Shown one piece after another: positions 60,343-64,000 of a stretch of 64,000 bases of DNA. How positions within the stretch are numbered: the stretch's first letter is position 1; each line of letters opens with the position of its first letter. The notes under the pieces are model-generated. The model did no database searches and had not been told where the DNA came from. It was given only the letters and a program-made list of their open reading frames with translations. Position numbers and translations under genes: made by a program. This stretch comes from Mucilaginibacter sp. GTDB lineage: Bacteria > Bacteroidota > Bacteroidia > Sphingobacteriales > Sphingobacteriaceae. The stretch spans positions 1 through 64,000 of the forward strand of contig NZ_JAQBOC010000003.1 in assembly GCF_028288225.1 (NCBI RefSeq), given 5' to 3'.

Positions 60343-62012
60343 AGTTTCTTCTTATCAAAAAACATCTCAATTTCCTGCAATGATAATGCATTTAAACATC
60401 TTTCTTTATATAACCCACCTTTTCGTGCAACTAATAAGCCATAATAGGTATCTAAAAAGCCTTCACGGCGGTGTGCATCCGGGTTAATAGATAGCCAAAC
60501 ACCTTTTTCCAATGCATATTGGTGCCAGCGCCAATCCAAATCGAGCCTAAGTGGATTGGCATTAATTTCAATCACCACTTTATTTGCCGCACATGCATCA
60601 ATTACTTTTTTATAGTTGATAGGATAACCATTACGGCTTAATAACAATCTTCCGGTTGGATGACCCAAAATAGTTGTGTATTGATTTTCAATCGCTTTTA
60701 TCAAGCGCGAAGTTGCTTTTTCCTCGTCCATTTTAAGGATAGAATGTACTGAAGCCACTATAAAATCAAAGCGTTTCAGGATCTCATCCGGATAATCAAG
60801 CGAGCCATCATACAAAATGTCTGATTCAATGCCCTTAAATATGTGGAAGTTATTCAGTTTTTTATTCAAATGATCTATTTCTTCCTGCTGCTGCAATACA
60901 CGTTCAATACTAAGGCCTTTTGCATAAAACGCACTTTTGCTATGGTCGCACATGCCCAAATATTCCAGCTTTAATTCATCACGGCAGTATAACGCCATTT
61001 CTTCAACAGTATTAATACCATCGCTCCACGTGCTATGATTATGTAAAGTCCCCTTGAGATCGTGGTGACTAATTAACCGCGGCAAAGCATTTTTTTCTGC
61101 CTTTTCAATAAAGGTTATTCCTTCCCTAAGCTCGGGTAATATAAATTCCAGGCCAGCTTTTTTATAGATCAGCTCCTCGCTCGTTGGCTGATCAATAGTA
61201 TCAGATGCTCTATCTAAAACATTTTTTACATGTTCATCATCACCGGTTTGTATAAATAGTTCCCTGTAATAGTAACGTTTTTCCACGCATATTATCTCAA
61301 TTGTCAGCCCGTTTTCCAGGTGTCCGGTGATATGATTTTTATCCGCCTTTACATTGTGCATGGTATCCGAATGCAACAATGTATTAAAAGTAATCTCCGG
61401 ATCGCGGGTGCCCAGTACAATGCTGAGCGTATTGATGATTTCGCAATACCGGCGAAATTTGCCTGCGAATTCTATCAGTGCATTAGGGAATATGCCTTTT
61501 AATAGTTCTAAATAGTCTTTGGCTTCCTTCTCAATCTTTGCATATAAAAATTTACCATGACTTGCCATGTTAAACTCAATAACCTTGCGGATTTCTTCCT
61601 GTATTTTTAGCCCAAAACCCTTGGCCTCAACCAGGCGGTTCTCGTTACAGGCATAAAATAGTTCGCCGATGTTTTCAATGCCAAGGTCTCGCCATATAAC
61701 AGCAATTTTTTTAGGGCCAATACCTTTAATGCCCATCATTTCAACAATGCCCCCAGGGGTTTTGGCAAGCAGATCGTCAAGTTCGGTTATGGTGCCTTTT
61801 TCAAACAGTTCCGTAATTTTACCGGCAGTGCTTTTACCTATGCCATCAATTTTTTCGAGCTCGGCAAAGGTTTTACCTGCAATAGGGTAAGGCAGCTTAT
61901 CCACTTTAAAAGCTGCATTGGCAATTGACTTTATCTTAAACGGATTTTCCTCATGCAGCTCCATTAGTTGCGATAACAGGCGAAGCTTACGGGCTATAGG
62001 TTTGTTTTCCAT
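60336..62012 (-). CDS. PolX-family HhH/PHP protein with degenerate polymerase site
   Basis: A 558-residue protein with the domain order of bacterial PolX: helix-hairpin-helix region (residues 1-145: ELEKIDGIGKSTAGKITELF, MMGIKGIGPKKIAVIW), pol-beta-like nucleotidyltransferase region (about 150-300) and C-terminal PHP phosphoesterase (from about 318: LHNHSTWSDG, CDHSKSA, ESDILYDG, HPTGRLL, EINANP, PDAHR). In the polymerase region the GS loop reads AGKFRR (183-188), and the expected GDIDILV with two catalytic aspartates reads INTLSIV (193-199); the third Asp is Glu (LTIEIICV). PHP metal residues look intact. It should therefore be a PHP nuclease/phosphoesterase with a non-polymerising scaffold, probably in DNA repair. 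Confidence 0.9.
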   Translation of the reverse strand: MENKPIARKLRLLSQLMELHEENPFKIKSIANAAFKVDKLPYPIAGKTFAELEKIDGIGKSTAGKITELFEKGTITELDDLLAKTPGGIVEMMGIKGIGPKKIAVIWRDLGIENIGELFYACNENRLVEAKGFGLKIQEEIRKVIEFNMASHGKFLYAKIEKEAKDYLELLKGIFPNALIEFAGKFRRYCEIINTLSIVLGTRDPEITFNTLLHSDTMHNVKADKNHITGHLENGLTIEIICVEKRYYYRELFIQTGDDEHVKNVLDRASDTIDQPTSEELIYKKAGLEFILPELREGITFIEKAEKNALPRLISHHDLKGTLHNHSTWSDGINTVEEMALYCRDELKLEYLGMCDHSKSAFYAKGLSIERVLQQQEEIDHLNKKLNNFHIFKGIESDILYDGSLDYPDEILKRFDFIVASVHSILKMDEEKATSRLIKAIENQYTTILGHPTGRLLLSRNGYPINYKKVIDACAANKVVIEINANPLRLDLDWRWHQYALEKGVWLSINPDAHRREGFLDTYYGLLVARKGGLYKERCLNALSLQEIEMFFDKKKLQ

Positions 62013-62144
62013 AATTGATTGAAGGTGTAAAAATACGAAAGAGGGAGGGAATGAGAAGCGGTTATCAAGTCTTTTTATTGATTAATGCGGTAATTTCAAT
62101 TACTAAAATAAAATTTCAGAATATAAAACATTAAATTTGTAATA

Positions 62145-62447
62145 ATGGTAATCATATCAAAAGCAGCTAAGGGATTTTGTTAAAATTCATAATGATGCTG
62201 AAGTGGTTTATATAATTGGTATGAACTTGTAACTAATACTGATTGGAAGAATTTTAGTGAAATGAAAAATACTTTTAATAGTGTAGATGCCGTTGGAAAT
62301 GACAGATATGTATTTAACATAAAAGGCAATAATTACCGCTTAATAGCATTGATTATATTTAAGGTAAGAACGGTTTTTATAGTTTTTATAGGTACGCATG
62401 GTGAATATAATAAAATTGACGCACCATCAGTATTATTTAAGAAATAA
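62145..62447 (+). pseudogene. HigB-type toxin, frameshifted
   Basis: Three frame pieces make one HigB (RelE-fold mRNA interferase): ATG 62145 reads MVIISKAAK. After a shift near 62170 the next frame reads DFVKIHNDAEVV (62173-62208), and a second shift near 62207 gives LYNWYELVTNTDWKNFSEMK continuing to NDRYVFNIKGNNYRL and FIGTHGEYNKIDAPS, the conserved HigB core, ending at 62447. The two shifts cancel, as if about three bases were lost. The open part from 62262 lacks the N-terminal half, so the toxin is probably inactive. The intact antitoxin starts 3 nt downstream. Confidence 0.75.
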
Positions 62448-62450
62448 AAT

Positions 62451-62834
62451 ATGGAAGAGAAATTTTTAATATCGACAGACAAAAGCTATCATGAAACAAT
62501 GATAGCTATTTTTGAATTGATGAATAAAGGAGAGGCCAATTTAAAAGATGAAGAAATTGATTTGCTAAAGATTATGACTGTTGCTGCTGAGAAATATGAA
62601 GACGAAGTATTACATCTTAAACCAACAATGCAACCAAAATCTTTGCCGGATGTAATAGAATTATTTATGTTTGAGAATAAACTTTCGCAATCAAAGCTTG
62701 CCGATAGACTTGGTGTTGGTAAACCCAAATTATCTCAAATACTTACCGGTAAAAGGAAACCAGACGTTTCGTTTTTAAAAGCACTGTATCGCAAATTAAA
62801 TCTTGATCCAAAAACTATCCTGGATTACGTTTAA
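62451..62834 (+). CDS. higA: HigA-type XRE antitoxin
   Basis: A 127-residue antitoxin. The N-terminal part (HETMIAIFELMNKGEANLKDEEIDLLKIMTVAAEKYE) is the toxin-binding segment of the HigA2-type group. The C-terminal XRE helix-turn-helix is LPDVIELFMFENKLSQSKLADRLGVGKPKLSQILTGKRKPDVSFLKALYRKL. It lies 3 nt after the broken higB, the usual toxin-first order, and ends before a terminator. It would still act as a DNA-binding repressor of the locus. Confidence 0.92.
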   Translation: MEEKFLISTDKSYHETMIAIFELMNKGEANLKDEEIDLLKIMTVAAEKYEDEVLHLKPTMQPKSLPDVIELFMFENKLSQSKLADRLGVGKPKLSQILTGKRKPDVSFLKALYRKLNLDPKTILDYV

Positions 62835-62841
62835 AACAATA

Positions 62842-62867
62842 AAAGCCGCCCAATCCTGAGCGGCTTT
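62842..62867. terminator. Bidirectional intrinsic terminator
   Basis: AAAGCCGC / GCGGCTTT 8-bp stem with a 10-nt loop between convergent higA and sppA. Confidence 0.8.
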
Positions 62868-62888
62868 CCAATCAAAATATATTTAAAA

Positions 62889-64000
62889 CTAATTGATCTC
62901 AATATCATAAGGCATGCGTGCCTGCGGAGTACGCATCAATTGAGTTACGCCTTTTATCTGTTCGTAATATTTAAAGTTTTCGCCCAGCTCCGATTTTATA
63001 AAATGTGCCTTTATTTCGGCGCTCATGCCCAGGCCGAACTTATTTAAAAAACTCTTTTGCTCGGGGTATGCTACCAGTTTATATTTTTTAATGTTGGCTT
63101 TCTTTGCAGCTGATGCTATAGCATCATTAATATTCCCTAAACGATCAACCAGTCCAATTTTCACAGCTTGTGTACCAGTCCAAACCCGACCCTGGCCAAT
63201 ACTGTTAACATAAGCTTGTGTTTTGTTGCGGCCTGCAGCTACTGCTTTGGTAAAGGAATCATAACCCTGGTTAACCTGGTTTTGCAGGATAGCCTTTTCT
63301 TCGGGAGTTAAAGGTCTTGACAGATCGCCAAGGTCAGAATATTTACCGGTTTTTACACCGTCGAAAGTTATCCCCAGTTTATTATTAAAAAACTTTTGCA
63401 TATTGGGCAGCACGGCAAAAATACCTATAGAACCAGTTATGGTATTAGGCTCAGCAATAATTGAATCAGCAGCGCATGCAATATAATAACCCCCGGATGC
63501 TGCCAGGTCGCCCATGGATACAATAATAGGTTTAACTTTTTTAGTCAGCATTACCTCGCGCCATATCACATCACTGGCTAGCGAACTACCACCCGGCGAA
63601 TTGATCCTGAGAACCACAGCCTTTACCTTATTATCCAGCCTTACTTTTCGTAATGCTTTTGAAATTCTTTCAGAACCTATAGTATTGTCATCACCTTCAC
63701 CGCCAACAATATCGCCCGAAGCATATACAATGGCTATCCTGTTTTTTGAATTTTCTTTTTTATCACCAGACGCAATCTCACTTGAGCCATAGTCACTCAA
63801 TTCAACGCTTTTTAAATCATCTTTTGTGTCAACGCCTGCACGCTTTTTAAGCTCATCTAAAATTTCATCCTTGTATTTTAAACCATCAATTAATTTGTAT
63901 TTAAGCGCATCCCCGGGTAAGCGCACCTTAAGCTCGTTGGCAATATTAAACAGGGAATCCTTGTTAATTTTACGGCTTTTGCTGATTTCGGTTAAGAAAT
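62889..64000 (-). CDS. sppA: Signal peptide peptidase SppA (67K type), N-terminus outside window
   Basis: The frame stays open to the window end (FLTEISKSRKINKDSLFN upstream of base 63926), so the visible 370 codons are the C-terminal part; the valine GTG at 63926 is internal. A membrane-bound S49 serine protease that degrades cleaved signal peptides. The catalytic Ser lies in SMGDLAASGGYYIACAADSI; LRINSPGGSSLASDVIW and TGSIGIFAVLPN are S49 motifs. The catalytic Lys of the first repeat is beyond the window. C-terminal ending YDIEIN. Confidence 0.92.
   Translation of the reverse strand, partial: FLTEISKSRKINKDSLFNIANELKVRLPGDALKYKLIDGLKYKDEILDELKKRAGVDTKDDLKSVELSDYGSSEIASGDKKENSKNRIAIVYASGDIVGGEGDDNTIGSERISKALRKVRLDNKVKAVVLRINSPGGSSLASDVIWREVMLTKKVKPIIVSMGDLAASGGYYIACAADSIIAEPNTITGSIGIFAVLPNMQKFFNNKLGITFDGVKTGKYSDLGDLSRPLTPEEKAILQNQVNQGYDSFTKAVAAGRNKTQAYVNSIGQGRVWTGTQAVKIGLVDRLGNINDAIASAAKKANIKKYKLVAYPEQKSFLNKFGLGMSAEIKAHFIKSELGENFKYYEQIKGVTQLMRTPQARMPYDIEIN

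Overview
The window looks like a Sphingobacteriaceae chromosome (Bacteroidota, close to Mucilaginibacter or Pedobacter by overall feel; genus not proven). The grounds are a T9SS type B sorting domain, fused SecDF, long-form NusB, DUF3276, DUF1573, DUF5522 and DUF4254 proteins, a TonB-dependent receptor, TAnnTTTG-type promoters and almost no Shine-Dalgarno sites. I see no rRNA, tRNA, CRISPR array, phage module or intact insertion sequence. Most of the window is ordinary core chromosome; the unusual content lies mainly between the genes.

Layout. 1-2.2 kb: 3' end of an MBG-repeat T9SS adhesin followed by a decayed PorP/SprF partner. 2.2-7.1 kb: a stress block (membrane protein, FAD/Rieske oxidoreductase, large catalase). 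7.1-15.6 kb: TonB receptor, a ThuA/sugar-dehydrogenase/PKD/cytochrome c fusion, an orphan HigA-like antitoxin, a family 2 glycosidase. 15.8-21.4 kb: ychF, mgtE, small DUF proteins, a multidrug/lipid ABC exporter. 21.6-31.4 kb: leucine dehydrogenase, nusB-DUF1573-yajC-ybbR-coaE, an MBL exonuclease, DUF5522, a MarR regulator, PAP2, glmM, a cysteine desulfurase. 31.4-40.7 kb: two disordered small proteins, accD, fba, GNAT, an HMG-CoA lyase-like gene, ndh, secDF. 41-45.5 kb: thyA-S23-folA, ispE, a zinc-ribbon membrane gene bracketed by 37-bp inverted repeats, a beta-hydroxyacid dehydrogenase, a LapA-like protein. 46.5-52.1 kb: tgt-lptF/G-eamA on minus and GT2-ECF sigma-rsmG on plus. 52.4-56.2 kb: a BlaR1-like M56/TonB sensor with a BlaI repressor and three operators, dprA, sixA. 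56.4-60.2 kb: a heptose/LPS operon (hldA, gmhA, hldC, DUF4254, GT9). 60.3-64 kb: a PolX whose polymerase site is lost, a frameshifted higB with intact higA, and sppA running off the end.

The feature I find most unusual is a set of about twenty intergenic word arrays. These are degenerate iterations of 5-10 nt words, often arranged as two inverted halves, falling into about ten word families reused at distant loci. They abut, and sometimes supply, the stop or start codons of neighbouring genes. One family (CAATGAC words) makes chains of 3-5 codon mini-ORFs whose UGA overlaps the next AUG, ending on the true start codons of folA, the MBL exonuclease and hldA. Other notable points are a GC-rich REP-like palindrome inserted in frame in thyA, Tgt without its zinc cysteines, and toxin-antitoxin loci without a working toxin.
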